Origin: Mycolicibacterium chlorophenolicum
Lineage (GTDB): Bacteria > Actinomycetota > Actinomycetes > Mycobacteriales > Mycobacteriaceae
Assembly (NCBI RefSeq): GCF_001044235.1
Contig: NZ_JYNL01000020.1
Coordinates: 98,095 to 162,094, forward strand
Direction: 5' to 3'
Length of the DNA: 64,000 nt
Of this stretch, positions 34,255 through 42,538 are shown piece after piece; within the stretch, counting starts at the first letter, position 1, and each line of letters begins with the position of its first letter. The position numbers and the translations under genes were made by a program. The notes under the pieces are model-generated. The model was not told the origin of the DNA, ran no database searches, and saw nothing but the letters and a program-made list of their open reading frames with translations.

Positions 34255-34551
34255 ATGGGGAAACGGGGGGACTCCTTCGCGAGCTGGTTCGTCGCGCTGC
34301 CGAAGGGTCGGAAGTTTGTCATGTCGCTCGTTCTGGCCTCGGTCACGATCCTGACGCCTGCGCTGCTGCTGACGCCGGCGCATCACTGGGACAGGATCTC
34401 CCCGAACCAGTTCGAGTTCACCTGCGCGGACCAGGATGGGGACCGGCAGGTCAGCGTCGAGCTGCCCACCGACCCCGACCGGATCAACGAGATGAACCAG
34501 AACCCTGAAGAGTTTGTCGCCCTCTTCAGGAAAGCCTGCCCGACCTACTGA
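34255..34551 (+). CDS. Small membrane-anchored protein of unknown function
   Basis: 98 aa. A basic N-terminus (MGKRG, then ALPKGRKFV) leads into one hydrophobic segment at about residues 22-41 (SLVLASVTILTPALLLTPA). A polar tail follows that would lie outside the membrane, with FEFTCADQDGDRQVSVELPT and a second cysteine in FRKACPTY. The two cysteines could pair. I do not recognise the family. It is the only gene inside the segment bounded by the ribC repeats, so it is likely to be acquired DNA. Confidence 0.65.
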   Translation: MGKRGDSFASWFVALPKGRKFVMSLVLASVTILTPALLLTPAHHWDRISPNQFEFTCADQDGDRQVSVELPTDPDRINEMNQNPEEFVALFRKACPTY

Positions 34552-34560
34552 CAGCAGAAA

Positions 34561-34592
34561 GCCCGTGCCCGGTTGATCCCGGAGGCAGGGGC
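34561..34592 (+). terminator. Imperfect hairpin after the 98-aa gene
   Basis: GCCCGTGCC and GGCAGGGGC can pair with one central mismatch around a 14-base loop, starting nine bases after the stop at 34551. There is no T-run. Beyond it, 34593-34680 shows nothing that I can assign. Confidence 0.3.
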
Positions 34593-34680
34593 GCAGCAAG
34601 GTTCACAGCAGCGGCGGTAGGCATACCAAATGTGTTAGACCCGTAACGCTGCGCTCAACTCGAACCGTCCGACAACGGCC

Positions 34681-35292
34681 CTAGTCGCTGGTGGGAGCAT
34701 CCTTCTGCGACAGCAGCCGCTCGACGTACTTGGCGATGACGTCGACCTCGAGGTTGACCGGGGAGCCGGGCTCAGCCCCGCCCAGCGTCGTCAGGTCCAG
34801 TGTGGTGGGGATCAGCGACACCTCGAACCAGTCCGGGCCCAGACCCGACACGGTCAGCGAGATTCCGTCGACGGTGATCGACCCTTTCTCCACCACGTAG
34901 CGGGACAGCGCCGGCGGCAGCGCGATCCGCACCACCGTCCAGTGCTCGGACGGCGTGCGGGACACGACGTGGCCGGTGCCGTCGACATGGCCCTGCACGA
35001 TGTGGCCGCCCAACCGGCTGTTCACCGCCGCGGCACGTTCGAGGTTGACCCGGGTGCCGACGTCGGCGCCGCGCAGGCTGGACCGCTTCAGCGTCTCGTC
35101 CATCACATCGGCGGAGAACGAGCCGTCGGCGAGCACGTCGACGACGGTCAGACAGACGCCGTTGACCGCGATCGAATCTCCGTGCCCGGCATCCGATGTC
35201 ACGATCGGGCCACGGATGACGAAACGCGCGGCGTCGCCGAGGTCCTCCTTGCCGACGATTTCGCCCAGTTCTTCGACGATTCCGGTGAACAC
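34681..35292 (-). CDS. ribC: Riboflavin synthase
   Basis: Last riboflavin step: dismutates two lumazines to riboflavin. 203 aa made of two homologous lumazine-binding repeats: first [20 protein letters not shown] with [20 protein letters not shown]; second [20 protein letters not shown] with [14 protein letters not shown] and [19 protein letters not shown] 35292 follows TAGGCT (35300-35305, complement) by seven bases and gives the canonical VFTGIVEE start; the frame to 35361 is not conserved. Its last 48 bases include the 30-bp segment repeated at 33990-34019, so its final eight residues may derive from the inserted element. Confidence 0.95.
   Translation of the reverse strand: MFTGIVEELGEIVGKEDLGDAARFVIRGPIVTSDAGHGDSIAVNGVCLTVVDVLADGSFSADVMDETLKRSSLRGADVGTRVNLERAAAVNSRLGGHIVQGHVDGTGHVVSRTPSEHWTVVRIALPPALSRYVVEKGSITVDGISLTVSGLGPDWFEVSLIPTTLDLTTLGGAEPGSPVNLEVDVIAKYVERLLSQKDAPTSD
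34708..34737 (+). repeat. 30-bp direct repeat, copy 2, inside ribC
   Basis: Lies within the coding end of ribC on the complement (codons for [10 protein letters not shown]) and matches 33990-34019 at 29 of 30 bases. Sequence outside the 30 bases does not match. Confidence 0.7.
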
Positions 35293-35299
35293 GATGCCC

Positions 35300-35305
35300 A
35301 GCCTA
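35300..35305 (-). promoter_or_regulatory. Candidate -10 (TAGGCT, complement) for leaderless ribC
   Basis: Ends seven bases before GTG 35292 on the complement. TACGAT (35366-35371) for lprG faces the other way, so the 85-base divergent spacer has one candidate promoter for each gene. Confidence 0.5.
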
Positions 35306-35365
35306 GGCCCCCGCACCCCGGCCGATCCCGCGCAGCGGAGAACACGTCGCCGTCGCCGCACCCTC

Positions 35366-35371
35366 TACGAT
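35366..35371 (+). promoter_or_regulatory. Candidate -10 (TACGAT) for leaderless lprG
   Basis: TACGAT ends six bases before ATG 35378, with no Shine-Dalgarno between. It fixes the lprG start among several upstream in-frame possibilities. Confidence 0.5.
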
Positions 35372-35377
35372 GCAGGC

Positions 35378-36082
35378 ATGCAGACCCGCCTCTTGGCGCT
35401 CGTCGCCGCCCTCTTCGCCGTCGTCGCGCTCGTCGCAGGATGTTCCGGCTCGTCGTCGGAGGACTCCGGCAAGGACCTGCCCGACGCCACCACCCTGCTC
35501 AGGGAATCCGCCGAGACCACCAAGGCGCAGACCAGCGCCCATCTGCAGCTCGCGGTGCAGGGCCAGATCGCCGAGTTGCCGGTCGAGTCCCTCGAGGGCG
35601 ACCTCACGCAGAAGCCGGCGGTCGCCGCGAAGGGCACCGCCGACATCGTCTTTCTCGGCCAGAAGCTGCAGGGCGTCGAGTTCGTCGTGTCCGACGGCGA
35701 CCTGTACGCCGCGATCACCGCAGGTGGCAGCCTGTCGAACTTCGGTCCCGCCGCCGACATCTACGACGTCGCGGCGATCCTGAGCCCCGACAACGGCCTG
35801 GCCAACGTGCTCGCCAACTTCAACGACGCCAAGTCCGAGGGCCGCGAGACCATCGAGGGTGTCAAGACCGTCCGGATCACCGGCAACGTGCGCGCCGACG
35901 CGGTCAACAAGATCGCCCCGCAGATCGCCGCCACCGGGCCCGTTCCGGGCACCGCGTGGGTCACCGAGGACGGCAACCACGAGCTGATGCAGGCCCGGCT
36001 GGAACCCACCCCCGGCAACAGCGTCACGATGACGCTGTCGAAGTGGGGCGAGCCGGTGACGGTCGCCAAGCCGGCGGTGTGA
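35378..36082 (+). CDS. lprG: LprG, lipoprotein that carries triacylated glycolipids
   Basis: 234 aa periplasmic lipoprotein. The signal ends [17 protein letters not shown], a good lipobox with the acylated cysteine at residue 22. The mature part is the LppX/LprG beta-sheet fold with a lipid pocket: [40 protein letters not shown] and [20 protein letters not shown] are shared with the M. tuberculosis protein. LprG works with the P55 transporter in moving triacylglycerides and lipoglycans to the outer envelope. The last base of its stop is the first of the p55 ATG (TGATG), so the two are coupled. Confidence 0.95.
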   Translation: MQTRLLALVAALFAVVALVAGCSGSSSEDSGKDLPDATTLLRESAETTKAQTSAHLQLAVQGQIAELPVESLEGDLTQKPAVAAKGTADIVFLGQKLQGVEFVVSDGDLYAAITAGGSLSNFGPAADIYDVAAILSPDNGLANVLANFNDAKSEGRETIEGVKTVRITGNVRADAVNKIAPQIAATGPVPGTAWVTEDGNHELMQARLEPTPGNSVTMTLSKWGEPVTVAKPAV

Positions 36083-37650
36083 TGCACAGCGCTCCTCCGG
36101 CGACGGCCGCAGCAGGGACGACGAACCGCCGCATCGCGATCAGCGCGGGCAGCCTCGCGGTGGTGCTCGGCGCGCTCGACACCTACGTCGTGGTCACGAT
36201 CATGACCGACATCATGAGCGACGTCGGGATCGGCGTGAACCAGATCCAGCGGGTGACGCCGATCATCACCGGCTACCTGCTGGGCTACATCGCCGCGATG
36301 CCGCTGCTGGGCCGCGCGTCGGACCGGTTCGGCCGCAAGATGCTGATCCAGATCAGCCTGGCCGGTTTCGCGCTCGGCTCGGTGATCACCGCGATGTCGA
36401 CCGACCTGACCGTGCTGGTGATCGGGCGGGTGGTGCAGGGCACCGCCAGCGGCGCGCTGCTGCCCGTCACCCTGGCGCTGGCCGCCGATCTGTGGGCCGC
36501 GCGCAACCGCGCCGCCGTGCTCGGCGGCGTCGGCGCCGCCCAGGAGCTGGGCAGTGTGCTGGGCCCGCTGTACGGCATCACGCTGGTGTGGGCGTTCGGG
36601 CACTGGCAGTCGGCGTTCTGGGTCAACGTCCCGCTCGCGGCCATCGCGATGGTGATGATCCACTTCAGCCTGCCGTCGCGGTCCGTCGGCGAGGACCCCC
36701 AGAAGGTCGACGTGGTCGGCGGGCTGCTGCTGGCCGTCGCGCTGGGCCTGGCCGTGGTCGGCTTGTACAACCCCCGGCCCGACGGCAAGCAGGTGCTGCC
36801 CAGCTGGGGCGCGCCGGTGCTGATCGCCGCCGCCGTCGCCGCGGTCGCGTTCTTCGTGTGGGAGAAGTTCGCCAAGACCCGGCTGCTGGACCCGGCCGGC
36901 GTGCATTTCCGGCCGTTCCTGGCGGCGCTGGGCGCATCGCTGACGGCCGGCGCGGCGCTGATGGTCACGCTGGTCAACGTCGAACTCTTCGGGCAGGGCG
37001 TGCTCGGCCAGGACCAGAACCAGGCCGCCTTCCTGCTGCTGCGCTTCCTGGTCGCGCTACCCATCGGCGCGCTGGTCGGCGGCTGGGTGGCCACCCGCCT
37101 CGGCGACCGGATCGTCGCGTTCACCGGCCTGCTGATCGCCGCGGGCGGCTACCTGCTGATCTCGAAGTGGCCGGTGGACCTGCTTGCCGCACGCCACGAC
37201 CTGGGCTTCATCAGCCTGCCGGTGCTCGACACCGACCTCGCGATCGCCGGGTTCGGCCTCGGCCTCGTCATCGGGCCGCTGACGTCGGCGACGCTGCGGG
37301 TGGTGCCCGCGGCCCAGCACGGCATCGCGTCGGCGGCCGTGGTGGTCGCCCGGATGATCGGCATGCTGATCGGGATCGCGGCGCTGTCAGCCTGGGGGCT
37401 GTACCGGTTCAACCAGCACCTGGCCAGCCTGCCGGCCAGCACCGGCGGCAACAGCCTGGCCGAGCGCCTGGCCGCGGAGGCGCACCGGGTGCGCGAGGCG
37501 TACGTGCTGCAGTACGCCGAGATCTTCTCGATCACGGCGATCGTCTGTGTGGTGGGTGCCCTACTGGGCCTGTTGATCAGCGCCAAGCACGAACACGCCG
37601 ACGAGCCCGAGGCGCTTCAGCAGCGCTCGAGTCCGCGGCCCATCAGCTGA
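36082..37650 (+). CDS. p55: P55 major-facilitator transporter
   Basis: 522 aa MFS protein of the 14-helix type, partner of LprG. It has [20 protein letters not shown] in helix 1, the MFS loop motif [12 protein letters not shown], and [20 protein letters not shown]. Two further helices lie between the halves, and the tail is cytoplasmic. In M. tuberculosis P55 with LprG exports triacylglyceride and affects drug tolerance and surface lipids. ATG 36082 shares a base with the lprG stop. The last 34 bases are overlapped on the other strand by a 54-codon gene. Confidence 0.94.
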   Translation: MHSAPPATAAAGTTNRRIAISAGSLAVVLGALDTYVVVTIMTDIMSDVGIGVNQIQRVTPIITGYLLGYIAAMPLLGRASDRFGRKMLIQISLAGFALGSVITAMSTDLTVLVIGRVVQGTASGALLPVTLALAADLWAARNRAAVLGGVGAAQELGSVLGPLYGITLVWAFGHWQSAFWVNVPLAAIAMVMIHFSLPSRSVGEDPQKVDVVGGLLLAVALGLAVVGLYNPRPDGKQVLPSWGAPVLIAAAVAAVAFFVWEKFAKTRLLDPAGVHFRPFLAALGASLTAGAALMVTLVNVELFGQGVLGQDQNQAAFLLLRFLVALPIGALVGGWVATRLGDRIVAFTGLLIAAGGYLLISKWPVDLLAARHDLGFISLPVLDTDLAIAGFGLGLVIGPLTSATLRVVPAAQHGIASAAVVVARMIGMLIGIAALSAWGLYRFNQHLASLPASTGGNSLAERLAAEAHRVREAYVLQYAEIFSITAIVCVVGALLGLLISAKHEHADEPEALQQRSSPRPIS

Positions 37651-37781
37651 GGCTGGTCGGCGTCGGCGTCATCGAAGGTGTCGTCGTCGGAGGTCAGTCC
37701 CCGCCAGGCATCGCGGATCACCGCCTTGATGGCATCGGGGGTGACCGGGCTGATGCTGAGCCAGTCCTGCAGTGCAGTCAT
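37617..37781 (-). CDS. Small acidic protein, 54 aa, antisense to the end of p55
   Basis: On the complement an ATG at 37781 opens a 54-codon frame to TGA at 37617. A clear AAAGGA stands seven bases before it. The peptide begins [20 protein letters not shown], continues VIRDAWRGL, has an acidic run [15 protein letters not shown] and ends MGRGLERC with a terminal cysteine. The first half could form an amphipathic helix. The ribosome site, balanced composition and position between p55 and ribD make a real gene likely. I do not recognise it. It overlaps the last 34 bases of p55 tail to tail. Confidence 0.6.
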   Translation of the reverse strand: MTALQDWLSISPVTPDAIKAVIRDAWRGLTSDDDTFDDADADQPQLMGRGLERC

Positions 37782-37964
37782 GCTCTCGTCCTTTGTTCGT
37801 GCTCACCTTGCGCAACTCTTCGGTGAAAGCGCGATATTCCCCACCGAGTCTACGGAGCAGTCCCGGCCGTGGGGCCGCTCCCGGGCCCGGCCGGGGGTGT
37901 GAGAACGACCACGGAAACCGTTGATGGACAGCGGGTAACGATCAGATAACGATGCCGCGTGCGA

Positions 37965-38966
37965 TCACGCCGGGATCATGCTGAGCAGCACGTCCGGTCC
38001 GAGGGGGATCGTCCGGTCGAAACGCCACCGCTGAGCCTGGGCAATGCTGAGCACCCCGACGTCATCGACGGCACTGATCGGCCCGCCCAGCAGGATCGGA
38101 GCGACGTAGGCCAGGATGCGGTCGATCACCCCGGCCCGCAAGAAGGCCCCGGCCAGTGTCGGGCCACCCTCCACGAGCACGTCGGTGCGGTCCGACAGCG
38201 CCTGGATCACCTCGCGGGGATCGCGGGTGCGGATCACCATGGTGCGCGAGTCGTCATTGAGAACCGTTGCGTCAGGGGAGATCTCACGCATACCGACGAC
38301 GACGCGCAGAGGCTGCTGGGCGGCGAGCGTGCCGTCGGGACGCCGCGCGGTCAGCGCCGGATCGTCGACGAACACGGTGCCGGTACCGACGACGATCGCG
38401 TCGGCCGCGGCACGCCTGCGGTGTACGTCGGCACGGGCGGCTTCACTGGTGATCCACTGGCTCGAGCCGTCTGCGGCCGCACTGCGGCCATCCACGCTGG
38501 TGGCGAATTTCCATGTCACATGCGGCATTCCGGTGCGCTGCTTGTGCAGCCACTCGCGCAGCGGCCCGCCCGCGACCGCATCGGCGCACACCCCCGGCGT
38601 CACGTGGACACCCGACGCCGCCAGCCGCGCCGCCCCGCCGGCGGCCACCGGGTTCGGATCGGCCACGGCGAACGCGACATTCGCGACGCCCGCGGCCAGC
38701 AGCGCGTCCACGCAGGGCGGCGTGCGGCCGACATGGTTGCACGGTTCGAGCGTCACCACGGCTGTACCGCCGGCCGCCCGCTCCCCCGCCCGGCGCAGCG
38801 CCAGCACCTCCGCGTGCGGGCCGCCGGGCGGCTCCGTCGCCCCGACACCGGCGATCTCACCGTGCGCGTCCAGAATGACCGCCCCCACCGGCGGATTGGG
38901 ATACGTTGTGCCTTTTACTTTTTCGGCCTGCTCGAGGGCCGCGGCCATTGCCGCGTCGAGGTTCAC
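37965..38966 (-). CDS. ribD: RibD, bifunctional riboflavin deaminase/reductase
   Basis: 333 aa. The N-terminal cytidine-deaminase-type domain has the zinc site [14 protein letters not shown] and [20 protein letters not shown]. The C-terminal half is the NADPH-dependent reductase ([40 protein letters not shown], then [16 protein letters not shown] and [15 protein letters not shown]). It carries out steps two and three after GTP cyclohydrolase II. GTG 38966 overlaps the rpe stop by GTGA. The frame continues upstream inside rpe in another register. Last gene of fmt-rsmB-rpe-ribD. Confidence 0.95.
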   Translation of the reverse strand: MNLDAAMAAALEQAEKVKGTTYPNPPVGAVILDAHGEIAGVGATEPPGGPHAEVLALRRAGERAAGGTAVVTLEPCNHVGRTPPCVDALLAAGVANVAFAVADPNPVAAGGAARLAASGVHVTPGVCADAVAGGPLREWLHKQRTGMPHVTWKFATSVDGRSAAADGSSQWITSEAARADVHRRRAAADAIVVGTGTVFVDDPALTARRPDGTLAAQQPLRVVVGMREISPDATVLNDDSRTMVIRTRDPREVIQALSDRTDVLVEGGPTLAGAFLRAGVIDRILAYVAPILLGGPISAVDDVGVLSIAQAQRWRFDRTIPLGPDVLLSMIPA

Positions 38967-39655
38967 CGCGCGAGATGCTTGGACGCCGCCGCGGCCTGAT
39001 TGCGCAGCGACTGCACCGCCAGCGCGGGATCGTCGGCGCTGTAGACCGCCGAGCCCGCGACGAAGCAGTCGACGCCCGCTTCGGCGGCGGCTTCGATCGT
39101 GTCGGTGTTGATGCCGCCGTCGATCTCGATGAGGATGGTCAGCTCGCCGGCGTCGACGAGGCGCCGCACGATGCCGACTTTGGGCAGCACCTCGGCGATG
39201 AACTTCTGCCCGCCGAACCCGGGTTCGACCGACATCACCAGCAGTGTGTCGAAGTCGCGCAGGATCTCCAGATACGGGTCCACCGGCGTGCCCGGTTTGA
39301 TGGCCAGACCCGCCTTCGCGCCCGCGGCACGGATGTCGCGGGCCACCGCGATCGGGTCGTCGGTGGCCTCGGCGTGGAACGTGACGTTGTGGGCGCCGGC
39401 CTCGGCGTAGGGCGGTGCCCACCGGGCCGGGTCGTCGATCATCAGGTGACAGTCCATGGGGATGTCGGTGACTTTGAGCAGCGACTCGACGACGGGCAGG
39501 CCCAGTGTGAGGTTGGGCACGAAGTGGTTGTCCATCACGTCGACGTGCAGCCAGTCGGCACCCTCGACCGCGGCGGCCTCGTCTGCGAGCCGGGCGAAGT
39601 CGGCGGCCAGGATGGACGGGGCGATCAGCGGGGTGCGGGCGTGCTGTCCGGACAT
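38963..39655 (-). CDS. rpe: Ribulose-phosphate 3-epimerase
   Basis: Interconverts ribulose-5-phosphate and xylulose-5-phosphate, feeding transketolase and supplying ribulose-5-phosphate to RibBA. 230 aa TIM barrel: [61 protein letters not shown] and [23 protein letters not shown] 39655 is five bases after the rsmB stop. TAGGCT (39663-39668, complement) ends seven bases before it, so an internal leaderless transcript is possible. The frame to 39865 belongs to rsmB. Confidence 0.96.
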   Translation of the reverse strand: MSGQHARTPLIAPSILAADFARLADEAAAVEGADWLHVDVMDNHFVPNLTLGLPVVESLLKVTDIPMDCHLMIDDPARWAPPYAEAGAHNVTFHAEATDDPIAVARDIRAAGAKAGLAIKPGTPVDPYLEILRDFDTLLVMSVEPGFGGQKFIAEVLPKVGIVRRLVDAGELTILIEIDGGINTDTIEAAAEAGVDCFVAGSAVYSADDPALAVQSLRNQAAAASKHLAR

Positions 39656-39660
39656 GGGGA

Positions 39661-41055
39661 TCAGCCTATCGGGGGGCCGGTCACCCGAAGGGCGGCGGCG
39701 AACATCGCGTCGGTGCCGTGCCGGTGGGGCCAGAGTTGCACCGACAGGCTCTCCCCCGTGTCGTCGGCCGGTTCGAACAGCGCTCGGGTGTCCAGCGCGG
39801 TGACCGGGTGGCGACGCAGCGCATCGGCCACCACGCCGGTGGTCTCGGCCAGGTGCGGTGAGCACGTCGCGTACAGCACGACGCCGCCGGGCCGGGTCAA
39901 CCGGATCGCCGAGGCCAGCAGTTCCCGCTGCAGCTTGGCCAGCGGCGCCACATCACCGGGCTGGCGCCGCCAGCGCGCCTCGGGCCGTCGGCGCAGCGCG
40001 CCGAGCCCGGTGCACGGAGCGTCGACGAGGACACGGTCGAAACCCGGCGTCAGGCCGGTGTCGCGCCCGTCGACCCGGACCACGTCGACGGGGAGCCCCC
40101 GGGTGTTCTGTTCCACCAGCTCGGCTCGCCGCGGCGCGGGCTCGACGGCGGTGACGCGCGCACCGGCGGGCTGCCCCAGCGCGGCCAACAGGGCGGTCTT
40201 ACCGCCCGGTCCGGCGCACAGGTCCAGCCACCGTCCGCCGTCGGCGCCGTCGAGTTCGGCCAGCGTCATCGCCCGCGCGACCAGCTGGCTGCCCTCGTCC
40301 TGCACCAGCGCCCGACCGTCCCTGACCGGGGCCAGCGCGCCGGGATCGCCCTCGCTCAGGTGGACGGCGTACGGCGAGTACCGGCCGACGGTGCCGCCCA
40401 CCTGGTCCGCCAGCTCGGTCGCGGTGAGCGCACCCGGCCGCGCCACCAGGTGCACCTCGGGGCGGGCGTCGTCACTGGCCAGCAGTGCCGCCAGCTCGTG
40501 GGCCCGGGCGCCCAGCGCATCGGTGAACGCCTGGGCGACCCACCGCGGGTGCGCGTGCACGAACGCCAGATGACCGACGGGGTCCGTGGCGGCGGGCGGG
40601 GCCAGCTCCGCGACCCACGACGCCTCGTCACGGCGGGCGATGGTGCGCAGCACACCGTTGACGAAACCCGCACGCGCCGTGTCGAATTCGATACCGGCCT
40701 GCTCCACCGTGGTGGACACCGCGGCGTGGTCGTCGACGCGGGTGCGCAGGATCTGGTAGGCGCCGAGGCGCAGCAGATCCAGCAGCACCGGGTCGATCCG
40801 GTCGACGGGCCGGCCCGCAGCCGCGGCGATGATCGCGTCGAGCAGGCCGCGGGCCCGGCAGGTGCCGTAGGTCAGCTCGGTCGCGAACGCCGCGTCGCGG
40901 CCGGTGATCCCCCGGTCGCGCAGCATCGCAGGCAGTGCCAGGTTGGCGTAGGAGTCCTTCTCGGAGACCGCGCGCAGCACGTCGAAGGCGGCCCGCCGGG
41001 CCGGGTCGAGCGGGGTGCGCCGCTGCGGGCGGCGCTTGCCGGGAGGTCGCGTCAT
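39661..41055 (-). CDS. rsmB: RsmB/Fmu, 16S rRNA cytosine-C5 methyltransferase
   Basis: 464 aa S-adenosylmethionine-dependent rRNA methylase. The N-terminal NusB-like RNA-binding domain (residues ~18-150) contains [20 protein letters not shown] and [20 protein letters not shown]. The methylase domain has [18 protein letters not shown] (motif I), [20 protein letters not shown] (motif IV cysteine) and [13 protein letters not shown] (catalytic cysteine, motif VI). ATG 41055 overlaps the fmt stop by four bases. Confidence 0.94.
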   Translation of the reverse strand: MTRPPGKRRPQRRTPLDPARRAAFDVLRAVSEKDSYANLALPAMLRDRGITGRDAAFATELTYGTCRARGLLDAIIAAAAGRPVDRIDPVLLDLLRLGAYQILRTRVDDHAAVSTTVEQAGIEFDTARAGFVNGVLRTIARRDEASWVAELAPPAATDPVGHLAFVHAHPRWVAQAFTDALGARAHELAALLASDDARPEVHLVARPGALTATELADQVGGTVGRYSPYAVHLSEGDPGALAPVRDGRALVQDEGSQLVARAMTLAELDGADGGRWLDLCAGPGGKTALLAALGQPAGARVTAVEPAPRRAELVEQNTRGLPVDVVRVDGRDTGLTPGFDRVLVDAPCTGLGALRRRPEARWRRQPGDVAPLAKLQRELLASAIRLTRPGGVVLYATCSPHLAETTGVVADALRRHPVTALDTRALFEPADDTGESLSVQLWPHRHGTDAMFAAALRVTGPPIG

Positions 41056-41978
41056 GTGGCCGAACCGATCTCGTCGAGCCGTGCGCCGCGGGCCCAGTCC
41101 GCGGCATTCATCGCTTTCTTGCCCGGGGGCTGCACGGTCTGCAGTTGCACCGCGCCCGAGCCGGTGCCGACCCGGACATGCTTCTTGTCCACCTTGAGCT
41201 CTCCGGGTCCGAGGTCCGGCTCGTCGACCACCGTCACGGGACCGACCTTGACGCGGTCCTCGCCGATCATGGTCCAGGCGCCCGGGTTCGGTGTGACGGC
41301 GCGGATCCTCCGGTCGATCACGTGCGCGGGCAGATCCCACCGGATGCGGGCGTCGTCGACGGTGATCTTCGGCGCGACGCTGACCCCGTCTGCCGGCTGG
41401 GGCACCGCGGTCAGGGTGCCGTCGGCGATGCCGTCCATCGTGGCCTCCAGCAGCGTCGCACCGGCCACCGACAGCCGGTCGAGCAGGTCGCCTGCGGTGT
41501 CGGCGGGCCGGATCGTCTCGGTGACGACGCCGTAGACCGGCCCGGAGTCGAGGCTGCGCTCGATCTGGAACGTGGTGGCGCCGGTGACCGCGTCGCCCGC
41601 GGCGATCGCGGCCTGCACGGGAGCCGCGCCGCGCCAGGCGGGCAGGATCGAGAAGTGCAGGTTCACCCACCCGTGGGTGGGCACCGCCAGCAGGTCGTCG
41701 CCGAGCAGCGCCCCGTAGGCGACCACCGCGCAGCACTCCGGCGCCAACGCGGCCAGCTCGGCGACGAACTCCGCGGAGTTGGGTCGCTCCGGGCGCAGCA
41801 CAGGGATCCCGTGCTCGAGCGCGAGCTGCGCCACCGGCGACGGCGCCGGGCGGCCACGGCGGCCCGCCGCGGCGTCAGGGCGGGTGAGCACCGCGACGAC
41901 GTCGTGGCGGGGCGAGGCGAGGAGCCCACGCAGGGACGGGATGGCCGGTTCCGGAGTACCGGCGAACACGAGACGCAC
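41052..41978 (-). CDS. fmt: Methionyl-tRNA formyltransferase
   Basis: Formylates initiator methionyl-tRNA using 10-formyl-tetrahydrofolate. 308 aa. The formyl-transferase core is [20 protein letters not shown] at the start, with the catalytic N and H in [20 protein letters not shown] and the aspartate in [12 protein letters not shown]. The C-terminal tRNA-contact domain starts near [23 protein letters not shown] 41978 follows TAGACT (41985-41990, complement) by six bases. First gene of fmt-rsmB-rpe-ribD. Confidence 0.96.
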   Translation of the reverse strand: MRLVFAGTPEPAIPSLRGLLASPRHDVVAVLTRPDAAAGRRGRPAPSPVAQLALEHGIPVLRPERPNSAEFVAELAALAPECCAVVAYGALLGDDLLAVPTHGWVNLHFSILPAWRGAAPVQAAIAAGDAVTGATTFQIERSLDSGPVYGVVTETIRPADTAGDLLDRLSVAGATLLEATMDGIADGTLTAVPQPADGVSVAPKITVDDARIRWDLPAHVIDRRIRAVTPNPGAWTMIGEDRVKVGPVTVVDEPDLGPGELKVDKKHVRVGTGSGAVQLQTVQPPGKKAMNAADWARGARLDEIGSAT

Positions 41979-41984
41979 CGGGCC

Positions 41985-41990
41985 AGTCTA
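41985..41990 (-). promoter_or_regulatory. Candidate -10 (TAGACT, complement) for leaderless fmt
   Basis: TAGACT ends six bases before GTG 41978 on the complement. There is no Shine-Dalgarno. The lemA stop is only ~12 bases upstream. Confidence 0.5.
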
Positions 41991-42001
41991 GGAAGCAGGC
42001 C

Positions 42002-42538
42002 CTAGCGCGGCGTCTGGTAGTACTCCTTCTCGCCGACTTTGGTCAGCGGCGCGACGAACATCCACGGAATCGTGGTGAGCAGCCGGTTGAGGGTGGCCAC
42101 CGAATCGTTGTAGTACTGCCGGGCGAACGCGAGCTTGTCCTCGGTGTCGGCGAGGTTGCGTTGCAAATCCAGGAAGTTGGCCGACGAATTCAGCTGCGGA
42201 TAGCTCTGTCCCAGCGCCAGCAGCGGCGCCAGCGCCGAGTCGAGTTGCTTCTCCGCCGCGCCGCGCTGTGCCACCGAACCACCCGAGGTCGCCGACGTCA
42301 GCGCCGCCCGGGCGTCGGTGACGCGGTCGAGGATGGCCTTCTCGTGGGTGGCGAAGGTCTGCACCGTCTGGACGAGGGCGGGGATCAACGAAGCGCGCCG
42401 CGTCAGTTCGACGTCGATCCCCGACAGAGCCTCGGCGACACGGACATCGGCGGACCGGATCTTGTTGTAGCCGGCCACATATCCGATGAGCACCAGCACG
42501 ACCAGCACCAGCACCACGGCGAGCAGAAAAGTCACCAT
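42002..42538 (-). CDS. LemA-family membrane protein
   Basis: 178 aa. One N-terminal membrane helix (MVTFLLAVVLVLVVLVLIGY) is followed by long helices of the LemA fold, with YNKIRSADVRVAEALSGIDV, RRASLIPALVQTVQTFATHE and FARQYYNDSVATLNRLLTTI. Function unproven; LemA proteins often pair with TPM or DUF2207 proteins, as here. The ATG overlaps the end of the DUF2207 gene by seven bases. The longer frame to 42748 runs through the glycine-coding tract of that gene and is not real. Confidence 0.9.
   Translation of the reverse strand: MVTFLLAVVLVLVVLVLIGYVAGYNKIRSADVRVAEALSGIDVELTRRASLIPALVQTVQTFATHEKAILDRVTDARAALTSATSGGSVAQRGAAEKQLDSALAPLLALGQSYPQLNSSANFLDLQRNLADTEDKLAFARQYYNDSVATLNRLLTTIPWMFVAPLTKVGEKEYYQTPR

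Larger units (their letters stand above)
33990..34707. mobile_element. Possible remnant of an integrated element at the ribC 3' end
   Basis: This 718-base unit runs from the first base of repeat copy 1 to the base before copy 2. By eye its interior is less G+C-rich than the flanking rib genes. It has no integrase, transposase or inverted repeats that I can find, and its only convincing gene is the 98-aa membrane protein at 34255. Direct repeats of a gene's 3' end on both sides are known from phage and genomic-island insertions, usually at tRNA genes. Here the target would be the protein gene ribC. A local duplication followed by divergence is the alternative. Confidence 0.45.
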
